Origin: Pyrobaculum oguniense TE7
GTDB lineage: Archaea; Thermoproteota; Thermoprotei; Thermoproteales; Thermoproteaceae
Direction: 5' to 3'
Assembly (NCBI GenBank): GCA_000247545.1
Contig: CP003316.1
Location: 1,459,233 to 1,523,232, forward strand
DNA length: 64,000 nt
The position numbers and the translations under genes were made by a program. This document shows positions 16,065-24,680 of the stretch, piece by piece. The notes beneath the pieces are model-generated. The model was given only the letters and a program-made list of their open reading frames with translations, searched no databases and had not been told where the DNA came from. Numbering within the stretch: position 1 is the stretch's first letter; each line of letters opens with the position of its first letter.

Positions 16065-17315
16065 TAGAGCCGAGAGAGGCACCTCGACCTCTTCCCTTTT
16101 CTGCAAATCTCTTATCTTCACAACGCCTTTTTCAAGCTCCTTACGGCCTATCAATACCAGGTATCTGGTGCCAATTTTCAACACATATTCAAAAACGTCC
16201 TTTAAGTTCTTTTCTCCTAACTCAACCACTACGCTGTGTCCCTGTTTGCGTAGCCTATTGGCTAGGGCCACGGCGTGTTTGTACGCGTCGTCGTCGAAGA
16301 TGTATATGTAGTAGTCGAGGGGCTTCTCCACGCTTTGCAAGCCGACGGCTTCCATAAGCCTCTCTACGCCTATGGCGAAGCCGAGAGCGGGGATCTTGAC
16401 TCCGCTGTACAGCTCCAGCAAGTCGTCGTAGCGGCCGCCTCCGCCCACGGCGAGCCAGTAGTCCCCCACAAAGGCCTCGAAAACCACGCCGGTGTAGTAG
16501 TCGAGTCCCCTGACAATAGACATATCGAATTTAAACCTCTCCATGGGCACCGCGGCTTCGAGGTATTTTACAAACTTGGCGTAGGCCTCGCCGAGCCTTC
16601 CGTCCAGCCTCCTTAGAACCTCTACGGCCTCGTCTAGGCTCATCTCGCTGGCCGTGTCGTAGATCTTTTCCGCGGCATCCCTCGACACGCCGCCGGATGT
16701 CATGATCCCAATTACCTCCTCCCGGGGCAGTTTTAGCTTCTTGTCAAGCGCCCTGTACACCGCATCTCTGTGGGACAACGCGCCTAGGGACTCAAGCAAC
16801 TTGTCAACAGCCCTCCTATCGTTTATCCTTATGACATATTTTGACGCTCCAGCCGCCTCAAGCGACGCCGCGAGGAGCTGGATCACCTCGGCGTCTGCCC
16901 TCGGTGAGGCTGAGCCGATTAGCTCTACGCCGAATTGGAAAAACTCCCGGTACCTCCCGTGTTGCGGCTCGTCGTATCTAAAAACCTTGCTGAAGTAGTA
17001 CCACCGCACTGGCCTCGGGAGGTCAAGGTTGTAGGATAAGACCCTGGCGATGGGCACAGTCATGTCGAATCTAAGCCCCAGCTCCCGCCCCGCCTTGTCC
17101 CTAAAGTAGTAGATTTCGTTAATAACCTCCTGCCCGGCCTTTTTTGCAAGAACTTCGAAGTGTTCTACTACAGGCGTCTCGACCCTTCTATAGCCGTACT
17201 GCTCGGCTACAGACGATAAGACCTCCTCCATACGCCTCAGTGCGTAGAGTTGTTGCGGCATCCAGTCTCGCATGCCCCTTACAGGCCTCCTCAGCTGGTC
17301 GGGAAGCCCGGTCAT
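16056..17315 (-). CDS. hisS: Histidyl-tRNA synthetase
   Basis: 419 residues from ATG 17315. Class II motifs are present: motif 2 FRYDEPQHGRYREFFQFGVELIG, the His-specific LDYYTGVVFEAFVGDYWLAVGGGGRYDDLL, and motif 3 ALGFAIGVERL; a C-terminal anticodon-binding domain covers about 320-419. It charges tRNA-His. The ATG overlaps the TGA of the saccharopine-dehydrogenase-like gene (ATGA), so the two are translated from one message whose promoter lies upstream of 18352. Confidence 0.95.
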   Translation of the reverse strand: MTGLPDQLRRPVRGMRDWMPQQLYALRRMEEVLSSVAEQYGYRRVETPVVEHFEVLAKKAGQEVINEIYYFRDKAGRELGLRFDMTVPIARVLSYNLDLPRPVRWYYFSKVFRYDEPQHGRYREFFQFGVELIGSASPRADAEVIQLLAASLEAAGASKYVIRINDRRAVDKLLESLGALSHRDAVYRALDKKLKLPREEVIGIMTSGGVSRDAAEKIYDTASEMSLDEAVEVLRRLDGRLGEAYAKFVKYLEAAVPMERFKFDMSIVRGLDYYTGVVFEAFVGDYWLAVGGGGRYDDLLELYSGVKIPALGFAIGVERLMEAVGLQSVEKPLDYYIYIFDDDAYKHAVALANRLRKQGHSVVVELGEKNLKDVFEYVLKIGTRYLVLIGRKELEKGVVKIRDLQKREEVEVPLSALLS

Positions 17316-18352
17316 AGCGCTCTTCTTTCTACTATCTCTTGGACGATTTCCACGCCGTGTTGCCTTACAGCGGCGAGGAGCCGGGGAAAGAGCCTGTTGG
17401 ACATGCCGATGTACTCGGGCGGCGTCACGCCTGGATCTAGGTCTTTGATCACGTACAGCATCCCTATGGCGACGCTACCAGTCGCCACCTGCATCGCAGT
17501 CCACCCGGCGCGAGGCCTGACGGTGACTTCATATTGAACTTTCTTCTGGCCGCCGCTCCCTACAACCTTCATATATACCACATCAGGCACATCGAATTTG
17601 AGGCGGGAAAGCAGATTAGCCGTCACTAGGCGCGGGGGCGGATCCCCCTCCTCCGACATGAACCCCAAATCGCGAAGAAGTTTGATCTTTTCTATATGGC
17701 CTGGCCACCTCAACGTCTTTTCGTACATGTTAGGGACGTCCAGCGTCTTCAGGAGTGTGCATAGGCCGTCTGTGTAGAACGCCTCAAGCATCCCAAGAGG
17801 CGAGGGGACGAGCTCAACGCCGCTGAGCGGATCAACCGACGCTAACTCGCCGCTCCTCCTCACCCTTGCCGGCCTCGTGTACTCCTCAATTAGGTCCAGG
17901 GGGCTCCACGTTATTGAATACCCGAGAGGACCGACGGGTCTCTCGGGTATGCCCCCCACGTATATGCCCAGCTCGTCAACCTTGCCTAGCTCCGCCACCA
18001 ACCTACCTGCCAACACGTTGCTAAGCCCAGGGGCAATCCCAGCGTCTGGGATGTACCTAGCCCCGCTTTTCTTTGTAACCTCGTCAAGTTCAAAGGGGTC
18101 TTCCGGGAAGAACGATACATCTACAACGTCGACACCCGCCTCTAAGGCCCGCCGCGACGCCTTATACGCAATATTCCCAGGCAACGCGTTGATTACAAGG
18201 TCGTACCCGCCGAGGGGCACCTCCAGAGCGTCGCGAGCAATGGTAGAAGGACACCCCCCGGCCTTGTCGGCCACGGCTACTTCGTGCCTCTGGGAAAGAG
18301 CGTTGTAGATGTACTTCCCTATGTTGCCGCATCCCATTAGCAGAATCTTCAC
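17312..18352 (-). CDS. Saccharopine dehydrogenase-like / lysine dehydrogenase family
   Basis: 346 residues from ATG 18352, about 25 nt from a TATA tttaaatag (18371-18379 region, minus strand). The N-terminus has the NAD(P) Rossmann motif LLMGCGNIGKYIYNALSQ; DLVINALPGNIAYKASRRAL and DAGIAPGLSNVLAGRLV are typical of the saccharopine dehydrogenase/L-lysine 6-dehydrogenase group. The likely reaction is oxidation of lysine or a related amino acid at the terminal amine; which one is not decided by sequence. First gene of a two-gene operon with hisS. Confidence 0.82.
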   Translation of the reverse strand: MKILLMGCGNIGKYIYNALSQRHEVAVADKAGGCPSTIARDALEVPLGGYDLVINALPGNIAYKASRRALEAGVDVVDVSFFPEDPFELDEVTKKSGARYIPDAGIAPGLSNVLAGRLVAELGKVDELGIYVGGIPERPVGPLGYSITWSPLDLIEEYTRPARVRRSGELASVDPLSGVELVPSPLGMLEAFYTDGLCTLLKTLDVPNMYEKTLRWPGHIEKIKLLRDLGFMSEEGDPPPRLVTANLLSRLKFDVPDVVYMKVVGSGGQKKVQYEVTVRPRAGWTAMQVATGSVAIGMLYVIKDLDPGVTPPEYIGMSNRLFPRLLAAVRQHGVEIVQEIVERRAL

Positions 18353-18370
18353 AAGTTCTCACTTGTTCTT

Positions 18371-19390
18371 CTATTTAAACACCTCCAGCTCTGAAAATAC
18401 GTAGTTGGCAACGTACCCAGCCGCAACGCCTATAAGGTAGGCCACGTAAATCCATACGCCCAGAAAAGCCAAGGCGTTTGTAACCAAGTAGTTTGTGGAG
18501 TTCCCTATCGCGGTGGCGAGGTGGTATTTGGCCCACCCGCCGAGTATGGGTGTATGCCTCTCGGCAAAGGTCCACGCCCTGTTCAAGATATAATTCGAAG
18601 TCAGACTCACCTCAATAGCTATTGCGGTTGAAACGAGGGTGGGGAGCCAGCTGAGGAAGTGCAGGACGGCCAGCGCAACGCCGATGCCCGTTGCCCCCAC
18701 CGCGGCGAATTTCACAGGCCGCCATTTAGAGAGGGCGAGTAGCTGGCGGAGGTAGTCGAATATGTGACGTCTCCCCAACTTAGACCTCCCTCTAGTCCTT
18801 TTGCCAAAGACAAAGGGAATCTCGACGACGCACTCCGGCTTGCACTGCACTAGCACGTCTAGGAGTATTTTGTACAAGCCGGTTGGCTTTACCCTTGATA
18901 AGCAGTCTCTTCTATATGCAAAAAAGCCGGAGACGGGGTCTTTAACCCTCCTAGCCTCTGGTAAAAGAAGTCTTGCGAGGAGCACGGCCCCCCGTGATAC
19001 CACCCTTCTCGTGATTGGCCACCCTTCTACGCGGCCTCCTCTCACATATCTAGATGCAACAGCGAGGCAGCCCCTAGCCGCCTCTCTGGCCAAGGCAGGC
19101 GCCAGCTCCGGGGGGTGTTGGAGATCTGCGTCCATAACCACCACCACGTCTCCCCTAGCTACTGAGGCGCCCTCCACAACTGCGCTGGCGAGGCCTAGAC
19201 GTGTTTGCCTGACAACTACACGGACTGGGTATGTGGCTGAGAGCTTTTTTGCCGCATCGGCAGTTCCATCAGGGCTGTTGTCATCTACTATAATAACCTC
19301 GTAGTCGCTACGAAACACACTGGCCAACCTCTTCACCAGCTCCTCGATATTCTCAGCCTCATTGTAAGTTGGCACAACCACCGAGATCAT
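18371..19390 (-). CDS. GT2 glycosyltransferase with GtrA membrane domain (dolichol-phosphate sugar synthase type)
   Basis: 339 residues from ATG 19390. Residues 1-215 are a GT-A fold: VVVPTYNEAENIEELV, VDDNSPDGTAD, MDADLQHPPE (the DxD-type metal site) and KDPVSGFFAYRRD. The remaining 125 residues form a GtrA domain of four helices (KWRPVKFAAVGATGIGVALA onward). This architecture matches the crystallised archaeal dolichol-phosphate mannose synthase type. It would transfer a sugar from a nucleotide donor to a polyprenyl phosphate for N-glycosylation of surface proteins. Confidence 0.9.
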   Translation of the reverse strand: MISVVVPTYNEAENIEELVKRLASVFRSDYEVIIVDDNSPDGTADAAKKLSATYPVRVVVRQTRLGLASAVVEGASVARGDVVVVMDADLQHPPELAPALAREAARGCLAVASRYVRGGRVEGWPITRRVVSRGAVLLARLLLPEARRVKDPVSGFFAYRRDCLSRVKPTGLYKILLDVLVQCKPECVVEIPFVFGKRTRGRSKLGRRHIFDYLRQLLALSKWRPVKFAAVGATGIGVALAVLHFLSWLPTLVSTAIAIEVSLTSNYILNRAWTFAERHTPILGGWAKYHLATAIGNSTNYLVTNALAFLGVWIYVAYLIGVAAGYVANYVFSELEVFK

Positions 19391-19466
19391 CTGCCTAGTG
19401 CAGTATCTACAAAGTATATTAATCTGGGAAACGCAAATTTTTTAATAGAGACAAAAGCCCTATTCT

Positions 19467-20483
19467 GTGGATTTAAAACAGCTTTTTGATAATAAAGTTA
19501 GCTACGTGTATGGGCCAAGCGGTGCAGGCAAGACTATACTAGTATCGAAAGCCGCATTTGAATTTGCCAAGGAAGGGGCCAAGGTGGTGTGGATAACTTT
19601 CAACGAAGGCAGAGACTCCCTCTACGAGACATGGCAAAGTTTTGGGTGGAATTCCCGCGACGTGGCGGTATTTGACTTCCCGTATATCCCCCAGTACAGG
19701 GAAACCCTGTTCAACCAGGTGGTGGACTTGGCTTACAAAGAAAAGGCAGATATCTTCATTGTAGATGGAGTAGACGCTGTTGTAATCGATAGAGCCACAG
19801 CCGACGCCTTTGCGAAGATGGGGCTTCGTAGCATTATAGGCATTGAGACAAGGTACAACCCACTAGCTGACATCGCAGATGTTATAATAAAATTAAGGGC
19901 GGTAAATACCGACTACGCCACTATAAGAAGAGTTGAGATACAAAAGGCGAGAGGCGTCAGTATTAAGAAGCCTGTGTGGTACATGGCAATCCTCCCCAAC
20001 GGCCCCGTCCTTCTGAGCAACGAGCGCTCATATCCCCTAGAGAGCTCGCGAGTGCCGGCCCCTGGCTTATTGGCACAGCTACTGTCGGATGTACCCCTCG
20101 GCGCACAAATCGCGGTGTATGGGCACTCCCAGTGGATAACGGCTGCTGTGGTGGATACGTTAAACGCCGTTGCGTACGTACACAAGCCTTACCAGATGCA
20201 GTTTTTTAAAAAGGCGAAGACCCGCCTAGTATCGATATATGAACACCGAAGACTAGAGCATTACGCCGAGCGGGTTATATCGAGGTACATCATTACGCTC
20301 GACGCGGAGTACGTACCAAGGAGGTATAGAGATTTTAGAAGCACCAGCGCCGTGTGGGTAGATCTCTACACAGCTCCTCCTAACCAGCTGGAGTACGACT
20401 ACGTAATCTACGTAGACGACAAAGTTGCGAGGGTGGAATTTTCCCGTACCCCGCTGGAGAGAAAAGAGCTACAATTGCCGTGA
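19467..20483 (+). CDS. KaiC/RecA-like ATPase
   Basis: 338 residues from GTG 19467, about 25 nt after the TATA tttttaatag. Walker A is YGPSGAGKT (residues 15-23), and a Walker B-like ADIFIVDGVD follows near residue 95. The first 200 residues resemble the single-domain archaeal RecA superfamily ATPases, whereas the C-terminal half (about 190-338) is unlike KaiC and has no recognised motif. Role unknown; such proteins have been linked to recombination and signalling. Confidence 0.78.
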   Translation: MDLKQLFDNKVSYVYGPSGAGKTILVSKAAFEFAKEGAKVVWITFNEGRDSLYETWQSFGWNSRDVAVFDFPYIPQYRETLFNQVVDLAYKEKADIFIVDGVDAVVIDRATADAFAKMGLRSIIGIETRYNPLADIADVIIKLRAVNTDYATIRRVEIQKARGVSIKKPVWYMAILPNGPVLLSNERSYPLESSRVPAPGLLAQLLSDVPLGAQIAVYGHSQWITAAVVDTLNAVAYVHKPYQMQFFKKAKTRLVSIYEHRRLEHYAERVISRYIITLDAEYVPRRYRDFRSTSAVWVDLYTAPPNQLEYDYVIYVDDKVARVEFSRTPLERKELQLP

Positions 20484-20553
20484 CTTCATACATCCACGTA
20501 GTGAACTAAATATAAACATTACCCTTCTGCTCTGTTCATCGCAAAAAACTGAA

Positions 20554-20580
20554 GTTCACCACGACAACTTTGTCGTGAAC
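20554..20580. promoter_or_regulatory. Palindrome upstream of the 20621 gene
   Basis: CACGACAA and TTGTCGTG form a perfect 8-bp inverted repeat with a 2-nt gap (20560-20577), flanked by GTTCAC and GAAC. Further GTGAAC/GTTCA half-sites lie at about 20501 and 20534. It sits about 15 bp before the TATA ccttaaaaac (20591-20600), where an activator or repressor could bind. It could instead be a terminator stem, but no T-tract follows. Confidence 0.45.
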
Positions 20581-20620
20581 TTTGCTTATCCCTTAAAAAC
20601 CGCCGTGGCAGATGCGTTTT

Positions 20621-21025
20621 ATGGAAATTATCGCCGTGGCCAGGGGGCCTTGGCGCGGCTCTTACTACATCGCGGTGGGGCCGCCTCGTTGTGGAGTACT
20701 CCCAATACGACTGGAGGAGCTCCCCACAAACGCGGATCCGCCTTTCAAGGCGACATATATAAAAACAAAAGAGGGAGCGGCGCTTTTCAACATAGTTAAG
20801 GTGGACATAGAAGAGTACCTCATAACCTACATGGATCACTTAATAGAAGGTGAAATAAACAACGGTGTGTTAGAGGGAGTTGTCTGCAATAAGAAGGTAA
20901 AAATAAGAATATTGGATAGATCATTTAACGGTCCTGTTCTTGCAGTTGTCCCAGTAGTTGGGACCAGGAAAAAGGTGCCTAAAACAGCTATTCTGTTACT
21001 GGCTTACAAGATCCAGCTAGTCTAG
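20621..21025 (+). CDS. Hypothetical protein, 134 aa
   Basis: The TATA at 20591-20600 is centred 25 nt before ATG 20621, so this start was preferred to the ATG at 20612. The protein is beta-rich and basic toward the end (KVKIRILDRSF, VVGTRKKVPKTAILLLAYK) without membrane segments or a signal peptide. No family is recognised. It is preceded by a palindrome that may regulate it and converges on ndk with a 9-bp overlap. Confidence 0.55.
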   Translation: MEIIAVARGPWRGSYYIAVGPPRCGVLPIRLEELPTNADPPFKATYIKTKEGAALFNIVKVDIEEYLITYMDHLIEGEINNGVLEGVVCNKKVKIRILDRSFNGPVLAVVPVVGTRKKVPKTAILLLAYKIQLV

Positions 21026-21568
21026 CACCTCTCCATCTCTGAACCAGAACTTTATCTCTCTCTCAGCCTCGGATATGCTGTCTGAGGCGTGTACAAGGTT
21101 AAACACAACACGCCCCTCCTCTGCTGCCAGGTCGGGCGAGTCGGTTGAGTAGTCCCCCCTGATAGTCCCCGGCGGCGCCGAGTGTGGTGATGTTGGGCCA
21201 ATTATTTTCCTGACAACCTCGACTGCCCTGTTCCCCTTGAGCACTAGCACGACAATAGGCCCCGAGGTCATGTATTTCACCAGACTCCTCTTAATAGCCT
21301 TCCCAACCTCCACCGGGTCATCTGTGCCCAACCTGGTTTTTGGGTCGATGCCGAGTTCTTGGTAGGCCTTCAGAAGTTTAGCCCCAGCTGACCGGAACCA
21401 CTCTTCTGAAGAGGGGTAAAACCTCTCCACCTCTTCCGGCGCGGCCTTGACCATTTTCATCGCCACGATCTTAAGCCCAGCCTTCTCGAACCGAGAGATG
21501 ATTTCTCCGACAAGTCCTCTCGAAACCGCGTCGGGCTTTATGATCACCAATGTCTTTTCAATAGGCAT
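21017..21568 (-). CDS. ndk: Nucleoside diphosphate kinase
   Basis: 183 residues from ATG 21568. It opens with EKTLVIIKPDAVSRGLVGEII, and the catalytic histidine is His160 in NLVHASDS. At 183 residues it is about 35-40 longer than most NDKs; extra segments occur around residues 52-95 and 142-155, consistent with the insert-bearing NDK known from Pyrobaculum. It transfers gamma-phosphate between nucleoside triphosphates and diphosphates by a ping-pong phospho-His mechanism. Confidence 0.95.
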   Translation of the reverse strand: MPIEKTLVIIKPDAVSRGLVGEIISRFEKAGLKIVAMKMVKAAPEEVERFYPSSEEWFRSAGAKLLKAYQELGIDPKTRLGTDDPVEVGKAIKRSLVKYMTSGPIVVLVLKGNRAVEVVRKIIGPTSPHSAPPGTIRGDYSTDSPDLAAEEGRVVFNLVHASDSISEAEREIKFWFRDGEVLD

Positions 21569-21597
21569 AGGGGGGTTGCAAAGACTTTTTTAAAAAA

Positions 21598-22833
21598 TTA
21601 CAAAAATGCGTATATTACAAACGGGAGGGTGAGACCTACTATCGTAGTTGCGAATGCCGTATACGACGAAGTTATGTTATCGGCTACTCTGCCCGGCGCC
21701 TCGGCCACCATCCTAATAGCTCTTAGGTAGTAGGGCGTTGCCAGGGCGCTGTTTAAAACAATCCAAGCTACGAGAAAGGCTGCCAGCGGCGCGCCTGGAT
21801 ATGCCAAAATCAGCAGTATCAGGAATAGTTTGGGCCAAAAGCCCAGCAGAGGCGGCAGGCCGAGAAGCGAGAAGATATTCAAAACATTCAGCACGCTCTT
21901 CCTGGGCGGGAGCAGGTCCGAGAGCCGAGTCGGCATGTAGCCAAACACCCCGGCTTTTGCAAGGCCGGAGGCCAAGGCTTCCAGCACAACTACCAAAGCG
22001 GCTAAGTCCACGGTGGAAATGAATACGCCGAAGACATCGGCCGGAGAGCTGGAGACCCCCCTCCACCACACAAGAGACACGGCGGCGAGGGCATAGGACA
22101 TGTGCGAAATGGAGGAGTAAGCCATAATCCGGCCCAGCGTCTTGGCGCCGAGACCCGCCACGTTTGCCACGAGCATAGAGGCAAGGGCTATTATTAGCGC
22201 CACAAGTCCCACATCGCTAGGCGCCTTGAGGCTCTTGAAAATTGTCAAAAGGACGAACAACGCCGTTACTTTGCTAAATGCCACTAGCGCCGCGGCACCG
22301 CGCGGCGAGCCCAGGGCATACGCGTCTACAACCCAGGCGTGGAAAGGCGCGATGCCTAGCTCGAACATAAAGCCCAGCACTGTTACGTAGAGCCCCGGAT
22401 GCCAGCCCAACACGGCCAGCACGTACCCAACGACTATGAGGACTTTGCCGACGCCTGAGAACAACAAGTACTTCACAGCGCCCTCCACGTTCTCTTTTTC
22501 TCTGTCCATGGCCAAGAGGCCGTACACAGCTGCAGTGGACAGCGCCAGGGCAACTAGCCCATAAACCACGGGCTCGGACTTATAATACACGTAAATAGCC
22601 GTCACAGCCGCTGTTACGGCGAAAGACAGCGCAAGGCCGAAGGGCCCAAGCCTCCAGTCTAGAGACAACGCAAGGGCCACTAGGGACACGACAACGCCCA
22701 CCGGCACGCCGGCGGCGGCTGAAATGAGCAGTAAAACTAGCGAAGTTGCCGCCGCGATGTATCTGCTGTCAAATCTCAGCGCCAGCGGCGCGGCCAAAGA
22801 CAGCGCCAGGATTAAGTAAACCAGGTAGATCAT
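21598..22833 (-). CDS. nuoN: NADH-quinone oxidoreductase-type subunit N
   Basis: 411 residues, with about 13 hydrophobic helices of the proton-pumping antiporter fold. Conserved features include a Lys in KYLLFSGVGKVL, FELGIAPFHAWVVDAY (PFHxWxxDxY), and AYSSISHMSYALAA (YSSIxHxGY). Last gene of the nuoH-I-J-K-M-L-N operon; its ATG overlaps the nuoL stop. It forms part of the membrane arm of complex I. Confidence 0.92.
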   Translation of the reverse strand: MIYLVYLILALSLAAPLALRFDSRYIAAATSLVLLLISAAAGVPVGVVVSLVALALSLDWRLGPFGLALSFAVTAAVTAIYVYYKSEPVVYGLVALALSTAAVYGLLAMDREKENVEGAVKYLLFSGVGKVLIVVGYVLAVLGWHPGLYVTVLGFMFELGIAPFHAWVVDAYALGSPRGAAALVAFSKVTALFVLLTIFKSLKAPSDVGLVALIIALASMLVANVAGLGAKTLGRIMAYSSISHMSYALAAVSLVWWRGVSSSPADVFGVFISTVDLAALVVVLEALASGLAKAGVFGYMPTRLSDLLPPRKSVLNVLNIFSLLGLPPLLGFWPKLFLILLILAYPGAPLAAFLVAWIVLNSALATPYYLRAIRMVAEAPGRVADNITSSYTAFATTIVGLTLPFVIYAFL

Positions 22834-24680
22834 AGCAACAGCAGGAGAAGGGTAATTAATATTCCAACCATGCCGTACAAGACGTAGATGTTTATATCGC
22901 CGGTGATAAGTCTCCTGGCAAGCCGCGACAACGCATCGAACGCCCCCGGTAGCACGTTGTGGTAAAGCCCGTCAAATAGGCCCTTGTCGAACACCACATA
23001 GATGAACTTAGCAAACCCCGTATACAGCAAGGGTAACACACCGTCGTAGAGAACTGGCAGGTAGAACCTGCGGTATAGGAAATTCCACAATGGACTTAAC
23101 ACCTCTGACCTAAAGCCCGGTAGCCAGATATAGAGTATAAAACCTGTGAGGAAGCCGGCTAGCACCGAGACGAGGGCCTCAGTAAGCGGGAACTTCACAG
23201 CCACGGCGAAGTAGGCGCCTAGCACTATCGTGGCAATTGCCAGGGCCGTGTATGGGATCCACATGAGGGCGGGGGCTTCGTGAACCTCCTCCGCCTCCTT
23301 GCCGTGCACAAAGGTGAGGCCCAGCAGGCGGAGGCCGTATATGGGCGTTATGAAGAGCAACAGGTAGAGGACGGGCGCGAGGAGCTCTATGTGGTAGGCG
23401 TGCCCCGCCTCGAACACGTTCTCCAAGGCCAAGTCCTTGGTGATGTAGCCAACAAACGGCGGGATGCCCACAAGGCTCAGCATAGAGAGGGCCATGGCAA
23501 CCCCCGTAATTTTCATGTGGCGCCACAGCCGCCCCACCTCGCCGATAAACCTAGTGCCGGCCTCGTGGATGACTGCGCCGAATCCCATAAACAGCGAGGC
23601 TTTAGACACGGCGTGGCCCACAATGTGCAGAAAGGCGAAGAAGAGCAACGTAGAGAGGAGGTGCTCATCGTGGAGGCCCAGGAGGCCGGCGGCGCCCGTC
23701 GCGGCGGCTATGATGCCGAGGTTAGCCGCCGTAGAGCCGGCGAGAACTAGCTTAAACTCCATAGCCGTGAGGGCTATCAGCGTCGCGGCCAGCGCCGTGA
23801 CTACGCCAAGCGACATCACGACAAGGAAGTAGAGCTCGGCCCCCCTGACTAGCAGGAAGATGGGAGTAGTCACGATCAGCACGTAGACCCCAGCCTTGAC
23901 CATCGTGGCGGCGTGGATTAGGGCCGAGACGCTGGTCGGCCCCGTCATCGCCGTGAGGAGCCATTCGTGGAAGGGGAACTGCGCGCTCTTCGTAAGAGGC
24001 CCAAGGGCGAAGAACAGCAGAGGCACAACCCCCAGAGCCCTCAACGCCTCCGAGGCCTTAAGGCCGGTTAGAGACACCGTCCCCGCCAGCGCGTAGAATA
24101 GGGCAATCGCGACGAGGAAGAAGGCGTCCCCAAAGCGCACGGTGAGAATGGCCCTGAGCCCTGCCTTACTCGGCGTCCACCAATACGGCACCCCGGCCAC
24201 CCTCTCCTCTCTGCCAACCCAGTACTCAAACTCGTCGCGGTACCAGTGGCCTATGAGGGCCCACGAAGCGAGGCCTACCCCCTCCCAGCCGACGAGGAGG
24301 AACCAGAGGTTCTCCGCGTAGACGATGATAAGCATAGACGAGGCGAAGAAGCCGAAGAAGAACCAGTACCACCCAGGCCGGTAGTCCCCCTCCATGTACT
24401 TCACGGAGTAGAGCGAAATCGCTGCCACAAGCCACGCCACCAGCATGCCCATCGGTAGGCTAAAGTTGTCCAACCTGACCTCTATCCTTGCCCCTATTGC
24501 CGTGATCCAGTCCCACCCGTAGAGGCCGGGAGAGGCGTTGAGGAACAGATACGTCGCAATAAGCGCCGAGATGAATGTGCCTGCTGTAACGGCCCACGCC
24601 TTGAACTTCTCAGAGGCGCTGAACAGCGATAAAATCGAAGTTATGAGCGGGAAGAAAATTGCGAGAAGTACTACCTCCAT
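22830..24680 (-). CDS. nuoL: NADH-quinone oxidoreductase-type subunit L
   Basis: 616 residues. Typical NuoL features: FLLVGWEGVGLASWALIGHWY, SAQFPFHEWLLTAMTGPTSVSALIHAATMVKAGVYV, and LDEHLLSTLLFFAFLHIVGHAVSKA-like helices with pump Lys/His residues; the C-terminal stretch contains a long amphipathic region before the last helix. It is the distal proton-pumping subunit. The start overlaps the end of nuoM by 10 bp. Confidence 0.95.
   Translation of the reverse strand: MEVVLLAIFFPLITSILSLFSASEKFKAWAVTAGTFISALIATYLFLNASPGLYGWDWITAIGARIEVRLDNFSLPMGMLVAWLVAAISLYSVKYMEGDYRPGWYWFFFGFFASSMLIIVYAENLWFLLVGWEGVGLASWALIGHWYRDEFEYWVGREERVAGVPYWWTPSKAGLRAILTVRFGDAFFLVAIALFYALAGTVSLTGLKASEALRALGVVPLLFFALGPLTKSAQFPFHEWLLTAMTGPTSVSALIHAATMVKAGVYVLIVTTPIFLLVRGAELYFLVVMSLGVVTALAATLIALTAMEFKLVLAGSTAANLGIIAAATGAAGLLGLHDEHLLSTLLFFAFLHIVGHAVSKASLFMGFGAVIHEAGTRFIGEVGRLWRHMKITGVAMALSMLSLVGIPPFVGYITKDLALENVFEAGHAYHIELLAPVLYLLLFITPIYGLRLLGLTFVHGKEAEEVHEAPALMWIPYTALAIATIVLGAYFAVAVKFPLTEALVSVLAGFLTGFILYIWLPGFRSEVLSPLWNFLYRRFYLPVLYDGVLPLLYTGFAKFIYVVFDKGLFDGLYHNVLPGAFDALSRLARRLITGDINIYVLYGMVGILITLLLLLL

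Noticed and set aside
20380-20493. Antisense mini-ORF of about 37 codons under the ATPase gene end
   Set aside because: A minus-strand TATA (gtttatattta) is near, but the frame follows the sense gene's codon bias in antisense and lacks protein-like character.
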